A DNA stretch of 64,000 nt from Cepaea nemoralis (lineage: Eukaryota > Mollusca > Gastropoda > Stylommatophora > Helicidae), in NCBI GenBank assembly GCA_014155875.1, contig JACEFZ010026865.1:388501-452500 (forward strand), read 5' to 3'. Shown here in pieces: positions 21,220 to 35,127 of the stretch (its first letter is position 1; the number at the start of each line of letters is the position of its first letter). The notes beneath the pieces were generated by a model. The model saw nothing but the letters and a program-made list of their open reading frames with translations. It was not told the DNA's origin and made no database searches. The position numbers and the translations under genes are program-made.

Positions 21220-21545
21220 GATCAGACTAGATCGGGACTTAGCGAGTCAGAACAAGGTGACATAGAGGCAGTTTGGTGAAGGACAGAGGCACCAGAACAC
21301 TATCATTATGAATAATTAAGATGTTCAACAAGTCAATGTATATTTATATTTGTCACTACCGTCCCGCCTGGCCATAACAGGCACAATAGTAATTAATTGT
21401 AATTGTTCGCATTGCCGTTATGAACTTATAACAAGTTGGACCTGGCAAATAAATATTGCCTCAGCATAATGCATTCTGGCTTGGAGTCCTTATTCACCAT
21501 TAATTTTTGCACTTCTACAACCTGTTGGAGGGTACGACCCTAGAC
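21220..21545 (+). mobile_element. Possible LTR remnant
   Basis: An AATAAA signal occurs within CAAATAAATATTGCCTCAGC, with a following 'GGCTTGGAGTCCTTATTCAC' region as often found in U5-like ends. No paired LTR or PBS could be confirmed. It is suggestive only because LTR-type gag sequence lies next to it. Confidence 0.3.
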
Positions 21546-21599
21546 CGTTTCAATGTTGCTGATGTTTGATTGTATGCCACAAGTTACCGTCTAGCAGGT

Positions 21600-22826
<1,227 letters not shown>

Positions 22827-22899
22827 GGTACTTTGACACTAAGAGGATATACTCTGATATACCTGAAATACAATCACTTACCAACACTGGCATAGCTAT

Positions 22900-23840
22900 G
22901 CTGAAATAGAAATTTACTTATTTATATTCAGCAGTAATTATCACACACAACCACAACTTATTTATGTGACAATACAACAAATAGACTTACCCGTCTGGTG
23001 ACACCCTTACCTTACTGAGTTTTTAATCCTAACATTTAGGTACTATATTATTATTATCTTTATATTATATCCCTATTTTTATTTATATTATATTTCTTAT
23101 TGTATTTATTTCGTTATATGACTAAGGTTTGTAGATTATATTGTTTTAGGTTCTATTATCTTGTCTTACCGTATAAATCAGCTATCATGAATAAGAGAGA
23201 CCTATTGTGAGGAACACGTTTACTAATATGTTAATCTAGTGACAGGTGAACTGAAAGTTGTACAGTCAAACCTACAAGGTTGGATATTTGAACTGAGTGA
23301 CCAATCTGTAGATTAGTGAAAAAATTACTATATCAGACGCGGCCACCAATTTGTAGCGTAGCCACTTCCTAATGATAGATTTCTCATACAAAAGAAAGGA
23401 CTAGCAGACTTTCTGAAATGAAAGACTGTTCAATGCCAAAGTGGAGTTCAAAATGGCTCGTAAATCTAGGCTGTACGAAAGTACAGGCCCAATAAATGAT
23501 CTAAGCTTCTACACAGTGACCAGGCTAAGGAAGGTAAGGTTGAACAGCAATACTTCAGAGAGAGATTGCAGGCCTAGTTATCCAGCTACACTATGTCTGG
23601 GAAGTAAAATACCCCCCCCCCCTCCCGAAACTTATACTTTCTCACAACATAGATATAAGAAGACAAATAATAAAGTTACAACTTTCGCCCTTTCTCACTA
23701 GATCACTATTCTAAACTTAAGCAATATTAAAACAGATTTTTTTAAAATAGTCAAATCTATGACAGCTATTTATTAGGTAAAACACTAATTTGTCTCCATG
23801 GGAGAAAACACAAACAAAGATGAAAGATTTTACATATACC
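22900..23840. other. AT-rich intronic stretch, no gene seen
   Basis: Very AT-rich at 23040-23140. A short open frame at 23441-23701 has no recognised domain. TGTAGCGTAGCC at 23352 could be an LTR start, but no partner was found. Confidence 0.35.
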
Positions 23841-23849
23841 CCTAGTGGG

Positions 23850-25172
23850 ATTATTATATTAAGAAAAACTAATGCCTGGAACTATCTTAATTCCAATACC
23901 AAAAAAGGTCAACCTGAAATTATGCACCAACTATAGAAATGTTGTCCAGATCAACATGCAAGTAAAATTCTATTAAAAATCATAATAGGAAGACTTCGAT
24001 AGAAAATGGAAGAAGAAATTAACATGGTTCAAGCTGGATTTAGACAAGGAAGAGAAACAAGAGATCACATACTTAACATGTTCTTAATAATAGAGAAGTG
24101 CAAAGAATGTAATGTAAACCTATTCTCATGTTTAATTCAAAGGCATTTGACTGTTTACAACATCAAAAACTTTGGGAAATCATGAGGAATATGGGCTTTC
24201 CATCACATGTAATATAACTCATAAAAATGCTCTATCTAGACCAACAAGCAGTTGTTTGAATAGATGGTGATTCATCAGATTGGTTTGACATGTCCGTCAG
24301 GGCTGTGTGCTGTCCCCCTATTTGTTTAACCTGTATGCCAACAATATAATGAGAAATGTCAGAGATGATATAAACAGGGAGCTATATGATGCCCTAAATA
24401 TCGATGGTCATGACATACCAGAGATTCAGTATGCTGATGATACGGTATTGCTACCCACAACACAGAATGGCATAAAAAACCTAATAACCTCAACCCAATT
24501 GAATAGTGAAAATCACAACTTATATCTTAACATAGCAAAAGACAAAGATAATACATACAGATAAAACTACTATAGAGAAAGAAATATATATTAATGAAGG
24601 AAAAATTGGAGGTTGTGGAACATTTGAATATCTTGGGCCATTGATTACCAACACAGGTGACACAATGAAAGAAGTTAAAAGACATAACTATTGCTCTTCA
24701 AAGACTAGAACAACTGAATAAATTGTGGAAAGGGACAGATAGAACTACAAAAAAGAGATTTTTAAGAGCATGCATCTTTCCCATTGCAACATACGCCTGT
24801 GAGACCGGGACTATTATTAAACAGGCTGAACCACGCATAAATGCCTTTGAATATAAATGTTATAGATGAGCTCTAAGAATATCTTGGATAAAGAAAAGAA
24901 CAAATGCGTCCATACTTCAAGAGCTGAACATTGAAGTGGATTGGCCATTAAAGACAATAAAACAAAGAAAATTGAAATATTTTGGTCACTTGAAACGTAA
25001 CGAAAGTTTGCAGAGAACAATAATTGAGGGGGTATAAGACTGGGAAGAGAGGAAGAGGAAGGCCAAAGGAAAGATAAGTGTATGAAGTGGCGGATAATCT
25101 CCAGATGGGTGTATTGGATATGGGACATCTTGCTTATGATCGAGAGGTTTTCCAGAAGCTTGTTATGAGAAT
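23850..25172 (+). mobile_element. LINE F, decayed copy (RT and 3' region)
   Basis: Fragments read in changing frames: VQAGFRQGRETRDHILNMF at 24028 (RT 'GFR..RST.DHI' block), MLSPYLFNLYANNIMRNV at 24307, QYADDTVLLP at 24427 (catalytic YADD), then an 'AFEYKC.R..LRISW' block at 24846 and 'LKYFGHLKR' at 24975. The 3' part is homologous to the LINE F fragment at 35.13-35.55 kb. Many stops and frameshifts make it dead. The 3' end is cut where the Penelope-like piece begins. Confidence 0.75.
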
Positions 25173-25925
25173 GCCTTAAACCTGAATGGGTACTCCACAG
25201 GATTTATAAAGCGCCACTGCCAACTGCTCAAATCGAAATCAGAAGTAACTACAGTACCTAAACTCAAGGTATTCATCCAGCTAACCTTCCGAGGAGATGA
25301 CGTAATGCAACGTCTGCGGGACCGGCTCACCACAGCAGTTGAGCAAACATTCTGTGCTGCAGCTCTAGTCATCTGGTACAGAAACACACCGATCCCAGTC
25401 CCAGCAGTAAAAGAACCTGTAGCTTTGTACGCCAAATCAAATTGTATTTACCAATTTACATGCAGATGCGAGGCCATCTACATAGGCAGAACTGAGCGAC
25501 AGTTACATTACAGGATTTTGGAACATATTCCGAGTTGGGTGGACAAGATACTACACACAGAAGATGGTAGCCTAGGCAGGCCGACACACCGGAACAGTCC
25601 GGCTTCATCGGTCGGGAAACATGTGCTCGAGAGCGGTCACATGGTTGAAAGAGACAGTGCCTTCCGTGTGTTGTTCAACACACAAAGTAGTCGATTGTTA
25701 AAGTTTGCTGAAGCTATAATAATCAACCTTCGTAAGCCGTCCTTGTGCAAGCAGAAAGACATGTTAGTCAGTTTTAAATTACTGTGGTAGACAATCGACA
25801 TTACTGTGCGAACATGTGTATATTTCAGTTTGAAGGATTTATCTAATTAATTCACGTAAGTTGTGTGATTTCTGCAGTTACCTGACGAGATGCAGCGAAA
25901 TATGCCAGGCAATAAATCATGCAAT
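25172..25925 (+). mobile_element. Penelope-like element fragment with GIY-YIG endonuclease
   Basis: A continuous frame from about 25177 to 25790 includes LTFRGDDVMQRLRDRL, NCIYQFTCRCEAIYIGRTER (the C.C...YIGRT core of GIY-YIG nucleases) and HVLESGHMV, ending FAEAIIINLRKPSLCKQK. The conserved Tyr-Ile-Gly and downstream Arg and Glu are present, so the nuclease domain itself is not obviously broken. The RT domain is missing (5'-truncated). Downstream, 25882-25900 carries a hammerhead-core-like word (see findings). The family is like that common in trematode and mollusc genomes. Confidence 0.8.
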
Positions 25926-27615
25926 CTACTGTTTGTGTCTTCATTATTCAAATTCATCACGGGAAAACATTGTTTTGAACTTACTTATTGATTTCCCCTC
26001 GTAATTCAATCACATATATGGTAAACATATACTGTCTCTGCAGTCGAGTACTGTCTCAAGTCAAGTCACAATATCACCCACATGAATTATACTTATACAT
26101 AATGTTATAGTCACACACATGAATTATACTTATACATTATGTTATAGTCATACACATTGTCAGAATTCGGGGTACGCCACCGCCTAGATGAAAGTATTAT
26201 TCACTGGCGAGCAACCCCAAATAGTTAGAAATTGACTAGAGACAAAATCTATGTGGCTGAACTACAGATTAAGCCCATGAATATCCAACGTACAGCTCCA
26301 AGTGGCTCACAACAAAATGAAATGAACTGTGCTGAATATTTGCCAAGGAATGGGAAGGAAAAGGTTAGCTGAGGTAGATTTTTAAGTCTAGATTTAAGAG
26401 TAATCGACAACTATCCTAGTGCAGGTATTTTTTCCCCTGACTGTTCCCTTCCTTGGTGTCTAAGTAAGCCCCCACCAATGGACACACACAACACGTATGC
26501 ACAATTGGAATTAAAAGTATAACAACTGAACTATGAGTTAAAACAAACTACAACATTTATTGGCTATCATTATTATTTGACCTCTGATGTTTTTCAAGAT
26601 GATGATGATGAAATCATATAACACATTGATAGTGATGAAAAACATTACATAACTTCAATGTTACTTGTCAACTATCTGGATCTGTGGTCCAGATCAGCTA
26701 AGCAGCTATGGTCAAATCTGCACTCTCAAGTAGAAAACAGCTTGCCGGTTTTCTGACATCTGCCAGTCCTAGCACTACCTGGTTGTCATTCGTTCTTGAG
26801 ATCTATACGCAGGCGCCCTTATTGAGAGCTAGGAAGAAATAGTCAAGAATGTATTATATCTAGTTCTACATCTGTATAATCCTAAGTAATACATATATCC
26901 TAGCACACCCATATACAATTACCAGTCTGGCCAAGTTTATCTTCCAGCTCTACTGCATTCAACATCCTCCTTCTCCCTCCATATCTCTGTCCTACGGTCT
27001 TAGTCTGGGACAGGCTTTTCAATTGTCTCACACGCCTGTAATTATTACATTTCTGCCATCCTATGTCCATGTCTCTAATATCGACATTCTGGGTCGTATA
27101 GCCGCTTCGTCCCCAGTTGGTCATTACAGGGTCAGTAATGGTATTATAATAGTACCTGATCATCCGGGCTTACAAGCTGTGACCAGTATCTGTGCCAGGC
27201 TTTCGTGAATTACCGTGAATGCTCGCCCACAATACACTGAAAAGGTTTAGCACCATATACCCTATATCAATTGTGGGTAATGTTTGTACCATTACACCTC
27301 TGCTTCTAATGCAATCAATGGCCAATGTGCCCACAATAGCATAACACCAAATTCTTCTTAGTGAGTTACCATATAACAATCCAACATCAACTAAACCTAA
27401 GGTATGCAAATTCAAAATGGCATATAAGGTTATTCTTACATACGTAGTATAAATGCAAAAAGGAACTAATATCTTTGTCTACAACAGACTGGGAAACATA
27501 GTTTCCATATACGTTACAGACCAAATAAAAGTCTGCCGAGTGCATGTCAAAAGTATAACAAACATTATTCATATGACAATTCAATATATCGAACATCCAA
27601 TACACTTAACATATA
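25926..27615. other. Intronic stretch; one dispersed repeat, otherwise nothing recognised
   Basis: 26082-26155 contains two tandem copies of CATGAATTATACTTATACAT-type sequence; the same dimer is at 34700-34765. An open frame on the minus strand at 27163-26900 (RQLKSLSQTKTVGQRYGG) has no family I recognise. It may be a decayed element. Confidence 0.4.
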
Positions 27616-27619
27616 TTAA

Positions 27620-28634
27620 CTCTTTCTCTGCCAAGGGCCCATACATCGCCACAATTTACCGTCAGCGTCGCCCACGGGCCCTTACATCGTCACATTGTAA
27701 ACAGTGGTGTATTTGATACATTTCTTCTATCTTCCTCAATTTTAAGTGAAGTTAAATTGAAAATTCAGAAACCCGGAACACTTCCCTTTTGGCATTGCAA
27801 GGTCACACATTGGGATTCACTGGTTTTTGTGAAGTTTTTTTGAGTTTTAAACTAGTGTTAAGTAGTTTGTTTTTGTTTTTCACAAATGGCAAAACCTTCG
27901 AGTATGCAGCCTCATAGACTGACATCAGATCAAGCTAGATATTATATTTATAGTGATTTCAAGGACTTTGTGAAAGATTCTAAAACTGAAATCACGTGTA
28001 ATATTCAGTTAGATTATTTCGTTAGATATAGTTATGAATGCGCTAATGGGCCACATTTATGCCTCTAAATTTGTTTTACCTATCACAAAGTATTTAAGGA
28101 GTATTTAAATTATTAAATTTAAAAGAATAATAATCGTAACTAAATGGAAAATAGTGTTTATATTCTTCTTCTCAGTACAATCTGAGTGGTGTGTTATTGA
28201 CATTTTCCATTTTGTGTGAAAATTATGTGCTTCAAAATATTATGTTTTACGTATGTTTTATTAGTGTTGTGGTGCAGTTCATGTGATATTATTGAACCAA
28301 AGTCATGTGTGTAACAATATTCAGCACATTTAACTGGATTAGCTGCAGTGGATTATAAATAATGCCTCAGGTAAGTGAAATTTTCAAATAATTTTTACCT
28401 TTTTAATTTCAATTGTTATTACTAAACCTCTCATCATTGTCATAATATTTCTAACCTATCAATTAATTATTAACACTATCATGTTCCTTGTGCAATCCTC
28501 TTTAATATGATATATAATACAATATATCTGCTACAATTGTAACCATTTTAAAAGCATTACACACCCCTACTTCCAATTTTCTGCCGTGAATTTGTGTGTG
28601 GCCAGGACCGAAATTTTGTTTGGCACAGAAAGAG
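27620..28634. mobile_element. Possible TTAA-target transposon (piggyBac-like, non-autonomous)
   Basis: The left end CTCTTTCTCTGCCAAG follows TTAA (27616-27619). The right end, read in reverse, is CTCTTTCTGTGCCAAA next to TTTA (28635-28638 in reverse sense), one base from TTAA. That gives ~16-bp inverted termini with one internal mismatch around ~1 kb, and a target site of piggyBac type. Inside there is only a 60-codon frame (27886-28068: MAKPSSMQPHRLTSDQARYY) that I do not recognise. No DDD transposase is seen. Confidence 0.5.
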
Positions 28635-28644
28635 TTTATTAAAC

Positions 28645-29280
28645 TAGACATATACTTCAACTTAATAGCATAATGCATTATTAATTAGTAATAATATTGT
28701 ATAGCTACAAAATGAGATATACAAGTCTAATTGAAGTGACCACACAGAACAGTCACATTGCTGATCTGCCTCGTTTAGTCACAAATTAGCCACTGCTGTG
28801 GTAAAATTAAAAGCAATGTAGTCAGTGGACTATATTTTGCACAACAAATGCACGCACAAAAGGCGACTAGGCTAGAGTACAAAGAAATAACAAGCATCTA
28901 CCACGACACCTAAAGTATATCTAGAACTTAGCCAAGATCTGCCGAACATAGGGTTCCTACTTCTCAGAAGAAAAACACCTAAAGCAATATTATTTTGTAC
29001 ACTGAACTGAGAAAGAATAGTGCATACTCAAGTAACCTTAGACAATGATATTTCTTGAAATAACCTAGGTCAGATATAGACTGAAAATCAGTACCTACAT
29101 CTAAAATACTTGACTAGTTACTAAGAAATAACTTTCCTAGTGAAGTCTAGCAACATCAGAATCATATATATGACTACAAAACATTGAGCTGGCTGCCTAC
29201 CTGTTCAGAGATTTTTCATTTCTAACATGGCACAGTTCCGATTCCGATTTGTCGAAAAAAAAAAGAAACTTTCCACCTCG
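28645..29280. other. AT-rich intronic stretch, nothing seen
   Basis: No coding, repeat or splice-flanked CUB signal was found. Confidence 0.4.
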
Positions 29281-29289
29281 TTCAACCCG

Positions 29290-32200
29290 TCTCAATGACG
29301 TTGGTTATAGTTGTGGTGGTTCATAGTGCGGTATAGGTTTTATGGTCTTTTGTGCGTTAGACAGCTTCTATTACTGCCTGTCTGGCCGAGTTCCTCTTTT
29401 TTGCCATCCTTTTTGCTTTTGTCGTTGTTGCTGGTGTGTCTGCTATCATTATCGGTTTGCCCATCCCTCTCGTTTGATGTCTTCTTTTCCGGAGCTGACC
29501 TTGGGGGGTGGGGAGGGGCTGTCTTTTTTCATCTGTTTTATTGGGCTTGTCCTGGGGAGGGGGGGGGGGGGCGCCTGTTATCGTCTGGGCTTGTTTTCTT
29601 GGGTCTTGGTTCAACGGTTTTTTGTCAAGCATAGGGGTCGGATTGTATCGTCTCTCTTGTCCATCGTTGGGGAGGTTTCCTACCGTCTCCTCTTGTCCCG
29701 CGCCGGAGGGGTTTCCTGCACGTCCCTCTTATCCATCGTCAGGGAGGTTTCCCATCGTCTTGTCCATCGTTGGGGCAATTTCCACCCTTCTCCTTGTCTC
29801 CCGCGTCGAAGAGGGTCGTTTCATCTCTCTATTGTCCGCCATTTGAGAGTTTTAATGCATCCCTATATATTTCCTATTGTCTGGTTTTCGTGTGGTCGAG
29901 TTTTTCCTCACTGTATTTTTATTTTGCTGTTGGCTTTATTTTATGTTGGTTATATTTCTTTCCCTGTTCTTGCAATGAATTGTTTTGTAAGCTTTTGTAC
30001 TTCTTTGTCGCCTTCCACCTGTAGGCATTCCTTCATCGTCATCGTCGTATTTCTTGTTTGGAAGTATTCTACTAGGTCCCTGCGTTCCTGGGCATAGGCT
30101 GTGCACGATAGTAGGTAGTGTTTTATAGTGTTTTCCTCCAGGCAATCAATGCAAAGTGGTCGGGTGATTTTATCTTTCCAGTTCCCGATTCTCAATCTCC
30201 ATAGTTTCTTGTACGTTGGTATTTTTGTGTTGTCTTTCACTTGACTTTTCAAACTTGGTTCTCTGAGCATGTGGTAGGCGTGTCGTCCTTTATTGCTGTC
30301 TCTCCATTGTTGTTTCCATTTGTCAGTTACTTGTTGTTTGATAATGCTTTTTGCCTCCAGAATGCCGAGTCCTGTGTTTACTATATTCTGGCTGCTTGTC
30401 CCGCGTTTTGCGGCCCTGTCTGCCCTCTCATTGCCAGTTATTCCTCTGTGTGCTGGTATCCATACAATTGTGACCTGGCATCCCATACTTCTTAGTTTTG
30501 TTGTTAGTGTTAGTATTTTCTCTTTCAGGTCTTGTCTGTTCACTTTAGAGTGGTTGCCTAGCGCTTGTACTGCAGATAGTGAGTCCGTTAGTATAGTTAG
30601 TTTTATAGGGGGGTTCTCTGTTGCTATTTCTAGTCCTTTCATAATACCTACTAGTTCTGCCGTGTATATCGATGTATTGTCTGTTATTTTGTACTCCTTT
30701 TGGATGTTCCGGTATGGTACTACTACTCCTGCCCCTACCTCCTCATTCTCGTTCTTTGACCCGTCTGTGTAGATAGTGAGGTTGTCCATGCTTATTTGTC
30801 TTATGTATTCCTCCGCTATGTCTTTGGCTTCCCTGTCCTCTGTTGATTTACTAATTATGCTCGCGAGTGTCGTATCCGTCAATGGTAGTTCTAGCTCCCA
30901 TTGGGGTGTTGTTTGTCTGTGGACTTTCGTTCGTGCCAGTGCCCTCGCTAGTTTCTCGTCCGCGTTCATCTCTTGTGCAGCTGTCCATCCTGCTGGTGTT
31001 TGTGTCTTTTGTATGGGTATTCCTCCCCATTTGCTTCTGTTTTCTTCGAATGCACTGAACGCGGGGTGTCTTGTATCCTTCGCAGCCTTCATCCAGTAGA
31101 TGTACACTAATTGCTTTCTTCTCAGTTGTAGTGGAAGTACTCCTAGTGCTACCTCTAGGGCTTCCCTTGGTGTTTGCTTGCCTGTTCCTAGGATAATGCC
31201 CAGCGCTTGGTTCTGTATTGAGTCCAGTCTTCGTTTGTTGTGTTCCGGTGCAGCGTCGTATACTATGCTTCCGTATTCTATTCTTCCTCTGATCAGAGAT
31301 TTGTATAGCATTAGCATCGTTTTTGTATGGGCTCCCCATCCACTGCCTTTAATTACTCTTAGAATATTTATTGTCTTTTTGCCTTTTTCGACTGTCTGGT
31401 CTATATGTTTTCTCCAACTTAGTTGTTCGTCTAGTGTCATCCCGAGGAATCTTGTTGTTTTTGTTCTCTTTATATTCTTCCCTTGGATCTTGATGTCCCC
31501 GTCCGTGTAGTTTCGTTTTCTTTTCGCGTTGAATATCATACTGACCATTTTGTCTGTGTTGATCCTGGAAGCCCCATTTTTCCATCCATTTGGCAATTCT
31601 GTTTAGTTGCCGTTGTAGTCGGTCTCTTGTGGTTTTTATGTGTCTTCCGCTTCTCCATATTGTACAGTCGTTGGCGAATTGCGATATCCCAATCCTGTCT
31701 TCTAGTTTTTCTTCATCTAGGTCATTTACTAATATTGTGAATATTGTTGGTGATATTACCGATCCCTGTGGTATTCCGTTTTCTTGCTCATAGGTTCTGG
31801 ATTCCTCGTTTTTTATTCGTACGGTGAAGCTTCTGTTCTGTAGGAAGTTTTCGATATATCGATATGTCCTGCCTATTATCCCTATTTTGTTGATTTTGAT
31901 CAGAGCTGCTTGTCTCCAGCATTGGTCATATGCTTTAGCCAGATCTAAAAATACTGCTATCGTTTTCTCTCCTTTTTTGAATGCCCTCTTTACGTGGTTT
32001 TCTAGCTTAATTATTTGGTCAATTGCGCTTCGGTTGGCTCTAAACCCTGACTGTGTGTCGCTAATTAGTCCGTTTTTCTCCAGGTGGTGTGTGATTCTTT
32101 TATTGATGACTGTTTCCATAATTTTTCCGAGGTGTGATGTCAGGGATATTGGTCTGTATGAGTCGATTCTTTGTGAGTTCTTGAACTGCTTTTTGACTGG

Positions 32201-33957
32201 TATAACTGTCGCCTTCTTCCATTGTGCTGGTATTTGTCCCGTGTGCCACACTTTGTTGTAGAGAGCTGTTATTGTCTCTATTGTTTTTCTTGGTATCCTT
32301 TTCAGTATTGTATAGTTTAGGATGTCTGACCCTGCTGCTGTGTCGTCCTTTTCCTTGATTGCTGATCTTACTTCGTCAGTCGTTATGTCTGCGTCCATGT
32401 AGAAGTCCTCTATTTCTTGTTGCAGTTCTTCCACCTCTTCAGCGTATTTTTCTCGTCTTTGTTTTTCCTGCTCTCCCAGTGACATGTTGGAGCAGACTTC
32501 GTAGAAGTATTTGCCGAACGCGTCTGCTTTTTCTTTGTCTGTTACTGCTAGTGTTGGTATTTTTATTGTTGGAATATTGCTGTTTGTTTGGTTTCTTTGT
32601 ATAGCTTTTATTTGCTCCCATACTTCTTTTGTGGGCGTGTCTGGTGACAATTTCTGGCAGTACGTTTTCCATGCTGTTTCTTTGGCTTTGGTTATCAGTC
32701 TGTTGGCTTCATTCCTCTGAATTTTGTATTCGTTGTAGTTTTCGTCTGTCCTCATTCTTCTGTATTGTTGGAGCGCCTTCTTTCTTTTTTCCAGCGCCTC
32801 TGTGCAGCTCTGGTTCCACCAACCAGCTGGTTGTTTGTTCCATTGTTTTCCTGTTGTTTGCGTTCTCTGTGTGGCCGCTGTCAGGTATGCAGGCATATTT
32901 CTATTGGGGATGTGTTTTACCGCGGCCTGTAGGATGTTGTTAGTGATTCTTTCTGTGTATTTGTCTATATCTTCACTTTCTGTCTGTTCTATCTCCATCC
33001 CCTCCAGTTCTTCTCTAAACTGCTCCCATTTCGCGTTCTTGAAGTGGAAGGTCGGTTTATTACTTTCCTTACTCTTCTGTGCTCTCGTGTTTGTGTCGAT
33101 GATTATCGGTAGGTGATCGCTGTTGGTGTCTTCTTTTACTTCCCAATGGCTCCTTGTTAGGCCCGTTGTTACTATTGTTACGTCGATTGCTGTGTCGTAT
33201 CTTCTCGGGTTGGGTCTATTCGTGTCATCGACCCGTCATTTAGCACTGTTAGCTGGTTACTGCTCTATAAATTCGATCAATTTTGTTCCCGCTACGCTGT
33301 TTCTTGATCCACCCCACACTGGGTGGCAACAGTTGAAGTCGCCGACTATTATTGTTGATGTTTTGATTCTGTTCTTTATCTCTATTAGGTCTTCTTCTTC
33401 TATTTTTCCTTTAGGGCAGTATACGTTAATTATGGTTAGGTTGTTGGGTTTACTCACAATCTCCGCTGTGATTCCCTCGAAGTTGGTTGTCCTGAATGTT
33501 CCGTTTTCTAATATTTGTAGATTGTCTTGTATGAGTAGGGCGACTCCTCCTCCTGTTGTTTCTGTCCTGTCGTTCCTGAGTATCTTAAAGCCTTTGCATT
33601 TGTAGCTGTCCTTTGGTTTCAAGAATGTTTCCTGCAGGGCATAGATACTATTTTAACTCCCTAGTTGTTCCATGGTGCTGGGGAGTTTTTTTTTCATGCC
33701 TCTGCAGTTCCATTGTACTATTCTAATGTTGTTTTTTTCCATGGTCGTGTTGTATTTCTGTTTTTGATTGGTTATTGTTCTCTTCAGTTCTCCGATGTTT
33801 CGCTGTCTTCCTCGCTTGTCTCCTGTAACATCTTGTTTGCTAGTTCAGTGTATTCCTGAAGTATGATCGGGCCCTTCTTCGCTTTCTCCATTAATGCTGG
33901 TAGTATTCGTGTGAACTCCTCTTTGTTTATCATATTTTCCACTGCTTGTTTAATCAA
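29290..33957 (-). mobile_element. LINE G: near-complete I-like element with endonuclease, RT and RNase H (minus strand)
   Basis: Minus-strand order, 5' to 3'. 33957-33740 is the end of an ORF1-like segment. From about 33740 comes the endonuclease (NIRIVQWNCRGMKKKL, VGDFNCCHPVWGG at about 33320, NSDHLPII near 33110). RT follows at 33000-31500: SYRPISLTSHLGKIMETV, FLDLAKAYDQCW, IPQGSVISPTIF. RNase H at 30800-30390 has TIYTDGSKNENEE, AELVGI, LTDSLSAVQAL and WIPAHRGITGNERADRAAK. A Cys-rich tail (LCIDCLEENTIKHYLLSC) ends near 29950, then a GC-rich 3' UTR. Defects are a stop after IEFIEQ (33255), a frameshift near 31580, and the RT box reading FAND instead of FADD. Otherwise the frames are long and clean, so the insertion is fairly young. 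TSD not resolved. Confidence 0.9.
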
Positions 33958-34690
33958 TGGCACAGGTCAAGGGAGCCTTATTTAAGCTGAGTCCAGCAGA
34001 CAGTGTCTGAGACACTATTATCTCCTTGGCACCTTTTTGTCTGGGTTGAGGTTCACATGCCCGACCTACATGTAATTAATTCTATTCAAGTGTTGGGCCG
34101 GTTTTACAAGGTCTGTTTCACACTGTACTGAGTCAGCCAGTCTGTGCAATTTCAATTCACACCCTTCCATGGGGTTAATTGCCCCTAGGCCACTCTGTGT
34201 GGTCAGCTATCCTTGGCATGTTTACAGCCCTAGGGCTATTTCTCCACCTGGGTCAATATGTTGTTCACGCCTTGCACCTCTAGTCTGTTTCAGAAGGCGG
34301 CCAGCCATCTTGGTTGATTGGTTTTCCTGCATGGTGTCCTGTCAAAGGAACAATTAGGTTCTCATGGTCAGCTGCCAGTTTACAACTCTGTTGGTAAACC
34401 CCTTTGCTTGCAGTCATGCCTGGTCGGTTTTAATTACCATTCACAATCCACTGAGTCTGCCCTCCAGTCTGGCTGGATTGATAACCTCTAGGGGTAACCT
34501 GTACTGGTGTCAAATTAACTTCCCAGATAGAAAGCCATCTGTAGTGGTTTGTTTACTTAAAGCTTTGCAAGCTTACATCAAGATTATATAGCCTTGAATA
34601 GAGAGAAAACAGTTTGTTCTTTTGCTGATTCTCTACATGGTCCATCAAAAGTTAACCGAAAATTGTTCTGAGATGTAAAGGCGGCATTTC
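33958..34690. other. Unassigned intronic stretch
   Basis: Moderately GC-rich sequence with no recognised coding domain. It abuts the 5' truncation point of LINE G at about 33957. Confidence 0.35.
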
Positions 34691-34694
34691 ACGA

Positions 34695-34768
34695 CACACA
34701 TGAATTATACTTATACATAATGTTATAATGATACACATGAATTATACTTATACATTATGTTATAGTCC
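34695..34768. repeat. Dispersed dimer repeat (also at 26082-26155)
   Basis: Two tandem ~36-bp copies of CACATGAATTATACTTATAC with alternating ATAATG and TTATG endings. They are nearly identical to 26082-26155, which lies the other side of the PGBD-like and LINE G insertions. Confidence 0.75.
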
Positions 34769-35127
34769 AACTGGACTGACATATGTATATCTAATAAAAG
34801 AATTGGGTGCATAAGTACTATTCCTGTTACATGATCACCCCTTCTTCAAGCCTCAAAGATTATAGAAAAGTATATAATTCTACAACCTCCTGCGATATCA
34901 GTCGTGATGCTATAGTAGATTAATTAATGCCTCCACTCACGATAGGGATAGTAAAGTTTAGGTCGCCCTGACAGCCCACGTTGGAGATGTATGACCTTGC
35001 CCACACATGAAACATAAGTTTGGACAATGTGGAAAGTATACACCATTTTGAATATCAGAACATTGGTTACTTTTAATCCCAACCTTCTAGTTTAAATATC
35101 ACTTTAATTATTTTATAAATGTATTAG

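Noticed and set aside
25305..25790. Host GIY-YIG repair nuclease gene
   Set aside because: The sequence pattern and downstream context match the C-terminal domain of Penelope-like retroelements; no host gene structure.
28321..28371. Exon with donor CAG|GTAAGT near 28371
   Set aside because: A good donor, but the upstream frame is short, not CUB, and lies within the putative TTAA element.
29311..32943. Many + strand open frames in this interval
   Set aside because: They are shadows of the minus-strand LINE G coding sequence, which carries the recognisable endonuclease, RT and RNase H motifs.
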